Below, piece after piece: positions 33,300 through 40,473 of a stretch of DNA of 64,000 nucleotides. The notes under the pieces are model-generated. The model had not been told where the DNA came from and made no database searches. It saw only the letters and a program-made list of their open reading frames with translations. Each line of letters begins with the position of its first letter. Within the stretch, counting starts at the first letter, position 1. A program made the position numbers and the translations under genes. The stretch lies in NCBI GenBank assembly GCA_963708115.1, contig CAVPRX010000001.1, positions 496,001 through 560,000 of the forward strand, read 5' to 3'. This stretch comes from VRUE01 sp963708115 (GTDB lineage Bacteria; Actinomycetota; Thermoleophilia; Solirubrobacterales; 70-9).

Positions 33300-34607
33300 T
33301 CAGAATTCTTTGGTCGGCTCCGGCGTTTCAAACGCGCCGAGCGCGACCACTATCGCCATCGCGTCGTCGCCGCCGGACTTTCTCAAACGCGCTTCGGCCA
33401 GTTTCTGCTCCTTGACGACAAATGCATGCAGCTTTTCTAGGCCCGCCAGCACCCTTTCCCAGCCCTTCTGGTCTAGATGAAGAATCGACCAAGCCAGGCA
33501 GGTCTCATCGTGGCGGGTGAGGGTGCCTGCCACCGTCGCGGCTTTGACCCATTCCCCAAGCTGCGCGAAGGTCTTCCAGTCGTCGGTCTCGACGAGGTCG
33601 TCGGGCACATTGGCCCACGGACCTTGCGTGTCTTCGTCGTAGAGAGCAGGGCCCGTCGCGCCGTAGAACTTCTCAGTCCCGCCTTTGCGCTTTCCCCCGG
33701 ACCTGTAGCCGACCACCTTTAGCCAGCCGTACTGCACCAGTTTCCCGAAGCGGAGTCGAATCATGTTCTTGCTCAGGCCGAACCGCTTTCCGTACTTCTC
33801 ATAGAAGGTCGGAACGCTTATTTCGCCCCGGTTCGCCTCGTCCATGATCTGCAAGCAGACCTCGTCCTCGAAGACTTTGGAAACCCGAACCGGGAATGGG
33901 ATCATCAGCTCCTCGCCCTCCACCAGCGCAGGTCCAACCTGGATGCCGTCCTTGATCGGCAACTCGAAAGCCAGCAGCAGGGAACCGACGCGAAACAACT
34001 GCTCGCCCGTGCGGTCCGTGCGACGCCTGGCGTCCTCCTGCTCCTCGTACTGCTCCGCGAACTCCTTGGCCATTGTGTCGGCCACCCGCGTCCAACCCTC
34101 TTGATCCAGCAAGAGCCGTGTGCCAGTGAGGCGACGGTCGGGGCGGGCCTGGAAGGTCAGCTCCTCCATCGCTCGGCGACACATTTCGGCGATCTCCCTG
34201 AATCCGTTCCAACTGACCGCCACTCGAAGCGAGTGAGGCAGCACTTCGTAGGTCTCTCGATCACAGAAGGCCAGTTCGGTCGCGCGGTAGATGGTTTCGG
34301 TTGCACCCCGGCGCGCGCCGCCTGGCCCCTCGTCCCGATAGTGCCTTATCCAGCCGGTTTCCCTGAGCCGTTCAAAGTGTCGGGCCACGCGAGCGACCGA
34401 GCCGCCACCAAACTCCTCGTAGAACTGAGTCGGGCTCATGTCCCGCTGGTAAAGCTCGGTGACGATCTTCAGCCGAATGGGGGCGGCGAAGACCACGGCC
34501 AACCGCCGCAGATGCTCCACGCGCTCCCTGACGCCTATCCAGACTCTGCCCATGCGCTTTTGCTGATCCGTTCTCGATTGGACTAACGGCGCGGAGTCTA
34601 GGGGCAT
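33300..34607 (-). CDS. Large regulator with two winged-helix domains
   Basis: 435 residues from ATG 34607; ATG 34553 ('MGRVWIGVRERVEHLRRL') is an alternative. The N-terminal winged helix (about 35-110, 'FAAPIRLKIVTELYQRDMSPTQFYEEF', 'VARHFERLRETGWI') is mirrored by a second one (about 245-320, 'VCLQIMDEANRGEISVPTFYEKYGKRFGLSKNMIRLRFGKLVQYGWL'). Each is followed by an effector-like region containing a 'LLDQEGW' or 'LDQKGW' motif, so the protein is an internal duplication. Two strong inverted repeats lie around and upstream of its start. Probably an island regulator, perhaps of the cargo block. Confidence 0.7.
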   Translation of the reverse strand: MPLDSAPLVQSRTDQQKRMGRVWIGVRERVEHLRRLAVVFAAPIRLKIVTELYQRDMSPTQFYEEFGGGSVARVARHFERLRETGWIRHYRDEGPGGARRGATETIYRATELAFCDRETYEVLPHSLRVAVSWNGFREIAEMCRRAMEELTFQARPDRRLTGTRLLLDQEGWTRVADTMAKEFAEQYEEQEDARRRTDRTGEQLFRVGSLLLAFELPIKDGIQVGPALVEGEELMIPFPVRVSKVFEDEVCLQIMDEANRGEISVPTFYEKYGKRFGLSKNMIRLRFGKLVQYGWLKVVGYRSGGKRKGGTEKFYGATGPALYDEDTQGPWANVPDDLVETDDWKTFAQLGEWVKAATVAGTLTRHDETCLAWSILHLDQKGWERVLAGLEKLHAFVVKEQKLAEARLRKSGGDDAMAIVVALGAFETPEPTKEF

Positions 34608-34664
34608 ACCTAGAGCAAATCTCCCTCCTTCCCGATCATTTACTCAGTTAGATTTGATCGGGAA
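34597..34664. promoter_or_regulatory. Two inverted repeats at the wHTH regulator promoter
   Basis: TCTAGG-N6-CCTAGA (34597-34614) straddles the start codon at 34607. TTCCCGATCA-N16-TGATCGGGAA (34629-34664) is a perfect 10-bp pair about 22 bp further upstream. AGGAGGG (minus strand of 34622-34628) lies between them. Both are good operator candidates. The first would block translation start or suggests the true start is ATG 34553. Confidence 0.5.
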
Positions 34665-34677
34665 ATTCTTAGCAATC

Positions 34678-34956
34678 ATGGGAGGGGGTGATGAGAGTGA
34701 AGATCGCAGCTATGCGCCCGATGGCGCCAATGGTGTCCATCGTCAAGGTCGGCTGATTCAGCCGTGGATTGCGGCGGGCCGGATGCCGCGAGACTTGAAG
34801 GTTCTGGCTCGCCGCTCCATCCAGGGAAGCGCCCTCGGGGCGAAGAGCACGGGGCGCGCACGGCCACGGATCGTTATGGAGGAACGAAACGATTCCGGCA
34901 GAAACGGCCCACCCGCGCCCATGCCCAATAGAAACCCGCTCTCCGAATCCGAATGA
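34678..34956 (+). CDS. Possible small protein (weak)
   Basis: About 92 residues in an otherwise empty 400-bp stretch. The centre 'GRLIQPWIAAGRMPRDLKVLARRS' could form a short basic helix pair; the rest is low complexity. No ribosome binding site precedes ATG 34678. A competing short frame starts at ATG 34691 after GGAGGGGG. I see no domain. It is listed because nothing else explains the stretch between the divergent regulators. Confidence 0.22.
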   Translation: MGGGDESEDRSYAPDGANGVHRQGRLIQPWIAAGRMPRDLKVLARRSIQGSALGAKSTGRARPRIVMEERNDSGRNGPPAPMPNRNPLSESE

Positions 34957-35008
34957 TCTGGCCCTCCGGAGGTGACTGGCCGGCTCGGCGGTTCTAGCTT
35001 GCCCGCCG

Positions 35009-35272
35009 ATGACACGAGAAGACGAAGATTTCTGGGACGCGCTGGAAGACCGTCTCGATCCGATTCAAGTGCCGATGCTCGAAGCGCTGCGGCGAATCGG
35101 CGAGCCACTTTCGGCAATCTGCATAGTCGATGTGCTCGACGGCTATCTGTCCATGTGGGAAGCCGCAGATCACCTGGAAGCCCTGCAAGAACTTGACATC
35201 GTGGAGCCCGCATCGGGTGACAAGTCGAGGCGTGACTTCAACGCGCCTTATCGATTGAGGACCGGAGCATGA
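35009..35272 (+). CDS. Small winged-helix protein, island paralogue of the suf-cluster one
   Basis: 87 residues. 'LEALRRIGEPLSAICIVDVLDG', 'WEAADHLEALQELDIVEPA' and the terminal 'NAPYRLRTGA' align with the 90-residue protein at 3637-3909 ('IEAMRWVDEPLSASELVQVL', 'IAYHVRRLDSLGALTPA', 'EKLYRLGF'). A single wHTH with no sensor domain. It lies directly before the long inverted repeats and the mobility genes, so it may control transfer or replication. GGAGGTGA at 34969-34976 is rather distant (about 32 bp). Confidence 0.65.
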   Translation: MTREDEDFWDALEDRLDPIQVPMLEALRRIGEPLSAICIVDVLDGYLSMWEAADHLEALQELDIVEPASGDKSRRDFNAPYRLRTGA

Positions 35273-35290
35273 TCGACAAGACTTCGCCTC

Positions 35291-35405
35291 CCGACCTACT
35301 GGCGATTGAAGCGCCGGGCTCCCCGCCCGTCAACCCCCTACGGGGCCGGGCGCTGCGCGCCCTTGACTGGCGGGGAGCCCGGCGCTGGTTTTGCAAGTAG
35401 GTCGG
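35291..35405. repeat. Extended inverted repeat 1 (oriT/origin candidate)
   Basis: Outer arms 35291-35300 and 35396-35405 (10 bp, perfect) enclose inner arms 35311-35327 and 35369-35385 (17 bp, perfect). After one mismatch come five more pairs (GTCAA/TTGAC). The apex holds two small hairpins, CCCC-CTAC-GGGG and GGGCGC-TGC-GCGCCC. This would extrude as a cruciform or fold as single strand. It lies in a gene-free stretch upstream of the replication-relaxation gene. Confidence 0.7.
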
Positions 35406-35459
35406 CGGGGCGGGTGTTGATCGAGCTTTCAGACGTGGACTGGACCGTGGATCGTGGGT

Positions 35460-35589
35460 CCACCGCCGCACCGCTTGCCAGAGCGCTTTGAGAGAGAACC
35501 CAGCCGCCGACCCCGCCCACCCACCATTCGGTGTCCGACCGGGGTCGGCGGCTGGGTTCTCGGGCCAGGGGCAAGCGGTGCGGCGGTGG
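35460..35589. repeat. Extended inverted repeat 2 (oriT/origin candidate)
   Basis: Outer arms 35460-35479 / 35570-35589 (20 bp, perfect) and inner arms 35494-35515 / 35540-35561 (22 bp, perfect) are separated by unequal internal loops of 14 and 8 nt. The 24-nt apex contains CACC-ATTC-GGTG. Such length and perfection are far beyond a terminator. With repeat 1 it fills most of 35273-35683, immediately ahead of the transfer/replication genes. Confidence 0.72.
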
Positions 35590-35686
35590 TTCTGGGTCCG
35601 GGAGGTGGCGTGGGAGTCGGCTGGTTCGTGTAGGGGGCATGAACAGTGGGTGGACCTTCTGCGGAGTTTCAAACGTCTAGCGGGTG

Positions 35687-36388
35687 ATGGGTTCGATGCC
35701 TGCGCAGATGACGATGGCGGTTGGGCCTCGCGGCGAGAGCATGACGCGGGACCGGGAGCTGGTCCGATTTGTCGGGCGGCACGGAGCGGTGGCGATGGAT
35801 CACGTCATGGCGAGGATGGGCGTTGGGCGCACGGCTGCCTATCGGCGCGTGGCGGCCTGCATGGAGCGCGGGCTGTTGGATCGGCTCGACCTGTTGCGCG
35901 ACGAGCCGAGCCTGCTGCGGGCTACTCGAGATGGCCTGCGCTACGCCGGGCTCGGCCTCCCTGTCGCCGCTGTCTCGCCCGGATCGGTTGACCACTGGCT
36001 GCGCTGCGCATCGACGTCGCTACTGCTTGCGCAGGAGTTCGGGGCCGAGCGCATTTTGACCGAGCGCGAGCTGCGCCTGCTTGAGCGGATCGAGGGGCAG
36101 CCGATTGCGAGCGCGAAGGTCGGCGAGCTTGCGGGCGGGGAGCCGCGATTGCACCGTCCTGACTTGGCGATCCTCACCGACGAGCGCCCAATTGCGGTCG
36201 AGGTCGAGCTGACCCCCAAGGGCGCAGGCCGACTTGACCAACTGATCCGCGCTTGGCGACGGGCGAGCTGGGTGGGAGAGGTCCGCTACCTCTGCGAGCC
36301 GGGGGCGACCCGGCGCGGAGTCGAGCGGGCCGTGCAGAAGGTGCGAGCCGAGGGGCGGGTTCGCATCGGGGAGGTGGTGTCGCGGTGA
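35687..36388 (+). CDS. Replication-relaxation family protein
   Basis: About 233 residues from ATG 35687; later in-frame ATGs, e.g. 35741 'MTRDRELVRFVGRHGAV', are possible starts. An N-terminal winged helix ('HVMARMGVGRTAAYRRVAACMERGLLDRLDL') is followed by a domain with 'HRPDLAILTDERPIAVEVELTPKGAGRLDQLIRAW', the restriction-endonuclease-like core of the Replic_Relax family. Such proteins are found beside FtsK/TraG-like ATPases on actinobacterial mobile elements and are thought to act at the origin. It directly follows the two giant inverted repeats. Overlaps the next gene by 4 bp (GTGA). Confidence 0.75.
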   Translation: MGSMPAQMTMAVGPRGESMTRDRELVRFVGRHGAVAMDHVMARMGVGRTAAYRRVAACMERGLLDRLDLLRDEPSLLRATRDGLRYAGLGLPVAAVSPGSVDHWLRCASTSLLLAQEFGAERILTERELRLLERIEGQPIASAKVGELAGGEPRLHRPDLAILTDERPIAVEVELTPKGAGRLDQLIRAWRRASWVGEVRYLCEPGATRRGVERAVQKVRAEGRVRIGEVVSR

Positions 36389-38037
36389 GGCGGGGGCGAA
36401 ACTACCCCGTCCTTGAACGGGCCGAGCACCTGTGGTCGTTCAGCATCCCGTTTGCGGTTGGCTTGGCGCTCGGCTTCGTCGTCTTGGTGGTGCTGCGCTC
36501 GGCACGGCTGCGCTGGACGTGGGCGTTGCTCGGAGCGCCGCTTGCCTACCTGCTCTGGTTCTTGGACTGGCAGACCGGGCTCTGCTGCGCGAGCGCCACG
36601 GCAACGGCGGCCGGGGCCGGGCTCTACTGGCACCTGAAGGACATCGAGCGCGGCGGCGAGGAAGCGCGCGCGGTGCGCGAAGCGATTGGGCCGTTTCACG
36701 CCGCGCGCTCATGGGCGGCTCAGAGGCGGGTCAGCCAGCAACGGGTGCAGCCTGCGCGCAGGGACGCGCTCGGGCGTGCCCAGGAGGACCGCCTGGCGCT
36801 CGGGCGGACGCGCAAGGGCGGCGTCTGCCACGTCCCGCTCGGGCTCTCGCGCGGGGTCCATGCCTTCGTGATCGGCGCGACCGGCGCCGGCAAGACCGTC
36901 ACCCAGGCCGCCATCGCCCAAGCCCACATCCTCGCCGGCCACTCGGTGATCGTGATCGACCCCAAGGGCGACCGCTACCTGTGCCGTGTCCTGCGAGAAG
37001 CGGCGGAGCACGCCGGGGTCCGCTTCCGGGGCTGGTCCCCGACCGCTCGCGCGATCTACAACCCGTTTGCTCGCGGCGGGCCGACCGAGATAACCGACAA
37101 GGCGCTTGCCGGGCATCGCTGGTCAGAGCCCCACTACGAGCTGGCGACCCAGCGCCTGCTCCTACACGTCTTGACGACGATGCAGGCAGCGGGGCAATGG
37201 CCGCCGACGCTCTCGGGGATCGTCCGCCACATGGACCCCGACCGGCTCGACCTGCTGGCCCAGGGAGTCGGCGGGGATCTCGCGGCGCGGGTGTCCGATT
37301 ACGTCGATGGCCTCTCGGCTCGGGGGCGCTCAGACCTCGGCGGCGGTCGGGACCGGCTCGCGGTCCTCTCAGACGGCGAGCTCGGGCCGCGCCTGGACCC
37401 GGCGCTGGGCAAGGGACCGCAGATCAACCTGGCCGAGTCCCTTCGACAGCGAGAGGTCGTCTACTTCCACATGGACGCAGACCGCTTCCCGGCTGCCTCG
37501 CAACTGCTCGGCGCGGCGCTGGTGATCGACCTGGTGACGCTGACCGCCGACATGCAGGGAAGCGAGCTGGACGGCCTGCTGGTGATGGACGAGTTCGCCG
37601 CGCTCGCCGCCGAGCAGGTATCGCGCCTCTTCGGTCGCGCCCGCTCGGCTGGCCTCAGCGTCCTACTTGGGACGCAGAGCCTCGCCGACCTTCGCGGTGC
37701 GCGGCCCGACGACGACTCAGACACTCTGACCGAGCAAGTGCTGACGAACATCGAGTTCGCTGTGGTGCATCGGGAGGCAGACCCGGACTCTGCCGAGCGG
37801 CTGGCACGGATGGCCGGGACGCGCCCGGCATGGTCGACCACGGAGAAGACCGGTGGGCGGCGGGACTTGCTGACGCCGCGAGAAGGGACGCGGACCCGCG
37901 CGCGAGAGTTCGTCGTCTTGCCCGATGAGATCAAGCGACTGGCGACCGGAGAAGCCGTCCTCATCAATCCGACCGCGAAGACTCCAGGGGAGATCGTCCG
38001 AATCTTTGCGCCGAGGGAGTTGAATGGCGGTGGCTAG
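36385..38037 (+). CDS. VirD4/TraG-like conjugative coupling ATPase
   Basis: 550 residues from GTG 36385, whose GTGA overlaps the upstream stop; GGGGAGG precedes it. Two N-terminal membrane helices (about 20-65), then Walker A 'VIGATGAGKTVTQ', 'VIVIDPKGDRYLC' and Walker B 'LDGLLVMDEFAAL', with 'LSVLLGTQSLADL' after. This is the layout of type IV coupling proteins that pump DNA at the membrane. With no VirB4 or pilus genes nearby, the element either borrows a channel or transfers DNA by this ATPase alone. Confidence 0.88.
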   Translation: MRRGRNYPVLERAEHLWSFSIPFAVGLALGFVVLVVLRSARLRWTWALLGAPLAYLLWFLDWQTGLCCASATATAAGAGLYWHLKDIERGGEEARAVREAIGPFHAARSWAAQRRVSQQRVQPARRDALGRAQEDRLALGRTRKGGVCHVPLGLSRGVHAFVIGATGAGKTVTQAAIAQAHILAGHSVIVIDPKGDRYLCRVLREAAEHAGVRFRGWSPTARAIYNPFARGGPTEITDKALAGHRWSEPHYELATQRLLLHVLTTMQAAGQWPPTLSGIVRHMDPDRLDLLAQGVGGDLAARVSDYVDGLSARGRSDLGGGRDRLAVLSDGELGPRLDPALGKGPQINLAESLRQREVVYFHMDADRFPAASQLLGAALVIDLVTLTADMQGSELDGLLVMDEFAALAAEQVSRLFGRARSAGLSVLLGTQSLADLRGARPDDDSDTLTEQVLTNIEFAVVHREADPDSAERLARMAGTRPAWSTTEKTGGRRDLLTPREGTRTRAREFVVLPDEIKRLATGEAVLINPTAKTPGEIVRIFAPRELNGGG

Positions 38038-38051
38038 GTCAATTTCGCCCG

Positions 38052-38360
38052 ATGCAACGGGTGGTTTGCGCCATGCATAACCGTCCCTCGCCTCCTCGCC
38101 TCGGCTTAACCGTCGAGGAGGCCGCAAAAGCGGTCGGCATGAGCGAGTCGTCATTCAAGCGACACGTCCAACCGGAGCTACGGGTCGTCCGTCGCGGAAG
38201 CCTGCGGATCATTCCGGTACCTGAGATCGAAAGGTGGCTGGACGGCAACGCGACGTTGGCCGCGACGACCAAGGCGGCATCTAGAATGTCTGCACTAACA
38301 AAGCGCCCCCGCGCCGCTCGAACGGCCGGGGGCATGGCCCAAGGAGAGATGACTCCATGA
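38052..38360 (+). CDS. Excisionase-like helix-turn-helix protein
   Basis: 102 residues. 'LGLTVEEAAKAVGMSESSFKRHVQPELRVVRRGSLRIIPVPEIERWLDGN' (about 17-66) is a MerR-like excisionase (HTH_17) domain, with the final 'ExxRWL' helix typical of these factors. A basic tail follows. Its stop overlaps the integrase start (ATGA at 38357-38360), so it probably acts as the recombination directionality factor. ATG 38073 is an alternative start. Confidence 0.8.
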   Translation: MQRVVCAMHNRPSPPRLGLTVEEAAKAVGMSESSFKRHVQPELRVVRRGSLRIIPVPEIERWLDGNATLAATTKAASRMSALTKRPRAARTAGGMAQGEMTP

Positions 38361-39490
38361 GCAACGCGAAGCGTAGTGCGGCCCTGCAAGGGATCGAAGT
38401 CCGAGAGGACGCGAAGGGGCGGAAGCGATACAGGGGCACCGCCCACGACAAGAACGTCGGCAAGTACCTACGGGGGTCTTGGACTGGATCACTGGCCGAG
38501 GCCCGCGCCTGGCGAGTAGACGCGCAGGCACGCCTACAGGCGGGCACTCTGTCGGCCGCCACCGGCCCGACGCTTGCGGAGGCGGCAGTTGAGTTCATCG
38601 CCGGGATGAAGACTGGAGCGGTTCGGCAGAGGGGCGGGCACGTCTACAAGCCGAGTGCAATTCGGGGCTATGAGCGCGACCTGAATAAGTACGCCCTCCT
38701 CGAACTTGGGTCGAAACGGATCAGCCGTCTACAGCGCCCCGAACTCCAACGCTGGGTTGACGCTCTGACGACGCCGGAGCGATCCCCGGCCACGGTCAGG
38801 AACATCGTCGCCGCGCTGCGGGCGCTTATCGGCTTTGGAGAATTGCGTGGCTGGGTTCACGTCAACCCGTGCAAAGGACTACGGCTGCCGGCCGGCGAGG
38901 AAGCACGGGAGCGGATCGCTGCGCCCGCCGAAGCAGCTGCACTAATCGCCGCGATGCAGCCAACGGATCAAGCCGCTCTCGGCTTCGCCGTCTATGCGGG
39001 CCTGCGACTCGGCGAGTTGCTCGCGCTCGACGTGTCCGCCGTCGATCTTGAGGGTGGCTGGATTCACGTCCGCCGCAGCTGGGACCCAGGCGCGAAGGAA
39101 CTCGTCCCGCCCAAGTCCCGCAAGCCGCGCAAGGTACCGATCATCGACAAGCTCGCGACACTCATAACCAACCATTTCGTCCTGCTCGATCACCCGACCG
39201 AGGGCTTGCTTTTTCCGAGCGCCAAGAACCCCGAGTGGCCGACCGACCCGGCAATTCTGCGGCGCCGCACTCACAAGCGTTGGGATGACGCTGGCCTTGA
39301 CCGCCTCGGCTTCCATGAGGGGCGGCACACCTTCGCCAGTATCGGAATCGCCGCCGGGCTGAACGCCAAGACCCTGAGCACCTATTTGGGGCACGCGACG
39401 ATCACGATCACCCTCGACCGATACGGCCACCTGATGCCGGGAAGCGAGGTCGAAGCGCGCAGGCTCCTCGATGATTACCTAGATGAGTGA
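38357..39490 (+). CDS. int: Tyrosine recombinase (phage-type integrase)
   Basis: 377 residues. The N-terminal arm/AP2-like region (about 10-60) is followed by the SAM-like core-binding domain (about 65-165) and a catalytic domain with all key residues. Arg is in 'YAGLRLGELLAL', His-x-x-Arg in 'HEGRHTFAS', the second His in 'YLGHATITIT' and the nucleophilic Tyr in 'LDRYGHLM'. It should integrate the element between the 43-bp repeats. Located about 670 bp from attR, as expected for a self-encoded integrase. Confidence 0.93.
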   Translation: MSNAKRSAALQGIEVREDAKGRKRYRGTAHDKNVGKYLRGSWTGSLAEARAWRVDAQARLQAGTLSAATGPTLAEAAVEFIAGMKTGAVRQRGGHVYKPSAIRGYERDLNKYALLELGSKRISRLQRPELQRWVDALTTPERSPATVRNIVAALRALIGFGELRGWVHVNPCKGLRLPAGEEARERIAAPAEAAALIAAMQPTDQAALGFAVYAGLRLGELLALDVSAVDLEGGWIHVRRSWDPGAKELVPPKSRKPRKVPIIDKLATLITNHFVLLDHPTEGLLFPSAKNPEWPTDPAILRRRTHKRWDDAGLDRLGFHEGRHTFASIGIAAGLNAKTLSTYLGHATITITLDRYGHLMPGSEVEARRLLDDYLDE

Positions 39491-39507
39491 ACGAATGCCT
39501 GTGAGCG

Positions 39508-39523
39508 CCGTGCAAACGCACGG
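39508..39523. terminator. Hairpin after the integrase gene
   Basis: CCGTGC-AAAC-GCACGG, perfect 6-bp stem starting 17 bp after the integrase stop. No T-run follows, so termination would have to be Rho-dependent or weak. Between here and 39611 the minus strand contains a short coding-like remnant broken by a stop. Confidence 0.35.
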
Positions 39524-39611
39524 AGCAGGCTTGGTGATCGGCGACTCGTAGGTCAAGAAGAAGCGCTCGACCAGCGCGTTGTAGGCGGTCTAGAAGCGAC
39601 TCAGGAACGTC

Positions 39612-39938
39612 TTAGTCAGCGGTTGCTTCGACCGATTCCCGCGAGAAGAACCGTCGCGTCTCCGGGGCCAGGAGGAGAATCAGATCCACTCCGATCCAGA
39701 CGAGGTAGATCCACGAGTCGTGGTCGACGATGTAGGTGGGAGCGGCAATGACCTGTGCGGCGATGGCCAGGAACCAGGCGATCCGGTTCTGTCTCAGCAG
39801 GAAGTAGGCGAAAAGCAGCGCGATCGCTACTCCGATCAGTCTGACCGGGGACTGCAGGACGGCGAGCACGAGACTCGCAGTGACGTTGATTGCGACATAG
39901 ACCCACAGGGAAAGCGGCGCTCTCCTCCAATGCTCCAC
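39612..39938 (-). CDS. Small membrane protein of unknown function
   Basis: 108 residues with four hydrophobic segments ('LWVYVAINVTASLVLAVL', 'LIGVAIALLFAYFLL', 'IAWFLAIAAQVIAAPTYIV', 'WIYLVWIGVDLILLLA') and short polar ends. No family recognised. It lies inside the island between the integrase and attR, convergent with the integrase. It could be cargo or a leftover of earlier insertions. Confidence 0.55.
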   Translation of the reverse strand: MEHWRRAPLSLWVYVAINVTASLVLAVLQSPVRLIGVAIALLFAYFLLRQNRIAWFLAIAAQVIAAPTYIVDHDSWIYLVWIGVDLILLLAPETRRFFSRESVEATAD

Positions 39939-40079
39939 GCGGGTGAAGATTAGTGAGAATCGCTCTAGGCTCAGTCGTTCAGGGGAGAACCGGAACGAAT
40001 TCGGCCTGGTTTTCAGCGCCGAGTACTTTCACCGATAACACCGGCCTCAGTCGCTCTGACTGCCTACTTGCCCAACGAT

Positions 40080-40113
40080 CCGTGGGGATGCCCGTGGGGA
40101 TGGGATGGGGATG
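40080..40113 (+). repeat. Arm-type repeats near attR
   Basis: Units CCGTGGGGATG at 40080 and 40092 and the related GGATGGGGATG at 40103, ending 44 bp before the right direct repeat. They match the units at 26318-26340 in sequence and orientation. Probably arm-binding sites for integrase or excisionase. Confidence 0.65.
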
Positions 40114-40155
40114 AAATAGACCCCCACTGACCCCCTATGACCCCGCAATCCCTGC

Positions 40156-40473
40156 CTAGAAGCCAAGGGCGAACTTGGCGTCCTCGGTCATCATCTCTGG
40201 GGACCAGGGGGGGTCGAAGATCATCTTGGGGTGGACGGCGCTTACTCCGGGGAGGTCGCCTACGAACTCCTTCATCTGCTCGGAGACCTGGGGGCCGATC
40301 GGGCAGGCCGGGGTCGTCAGCGTGAAGGTCACGTAGACGTCCTCTTTCTCGATCTTCACGTCATAGACGAGGCCGAGCGAGACGAAGTCAAGCCCCAGCT
40401 CGGGATCGATCACCTCCTCGAGCGCCTCGATCACGTCGTCTTCGGTCAGCACTTCGGTCTGGTTCTCAGGCAT
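40156..40473 (-). CDS. sufT: MIP18/DUF59-family Fe-S assembly protein (SufT-like)
   Basis: 105 residues. DUF59 core: 'VIEALEEVIDPELGLDFVSLGLVYDVKI', then 'VTFTLTTPACPIGPQVSEQMKEFV', with the conserved cysteine in 'TPACPIG'. SufT-type proteins help mature Fe-S proteins and are often encoded in suf operons; here it is 30 kb from them. Its 3' end is the integration site of the island, and the protein is kept intact by the repeated tail. It overlaps the upstream GNAT gene by 8 bp. Confidence 0.88.
   Translation of the reverse strand: MPENQTEVLTEDDVIEALEEVIDPELGLDFVSLGLVYDVKIEKEDVYVTFTLTTPACPIGPQVSEQMKEFVGDLPGVSAVHPKMIFDPPWSPEMMTEDAKFALGF
40158..40200. repeat. attR: direct repeat within the intact sufT 3' end
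   Basis: 43-bp repeat partner of 26232-26274. It forms the last 14 codons of the functional DUF59 gene, whose stop codon (TAG) is supplied by element-side sequence, whereas the displaced copy ends in TGA. Confidence 0.88.

Larger units (their letters stand above)
26232..40200. mobile_element. Integrative element in the 3' end of the sufT-like gene
   Basis: Bounded by 43-bp direct repeats (26232-26274, 40158-40200) that duplicate the last codons of the DUF59 gene. Near its right end it encodes a tyrosine integrase and an excisionase-like protein. It also carries a VirD4/TraG-like ATPase, a replication-relaxation protein and long inverted repeats of oriT type. The left half is cargo of lower GC than the chromosome: large secreted proteins and regulators. 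No VirB-type secretion channel genes are seen, so it is probably mobilisable or uses a single-ATPase DNA transfer route. Length is about 14 kb. Confidence 0.85.

Noticed and set aside
35238..35672. 144-codon minus-strand and 167-codon plus-strand ORFs across the inverted repeats
   Set aside because: Both frames are produced by the palindromic GC-rich repeats and translate to Pro/Arg/Gly low complexity. The region is better explained as a structured origin.
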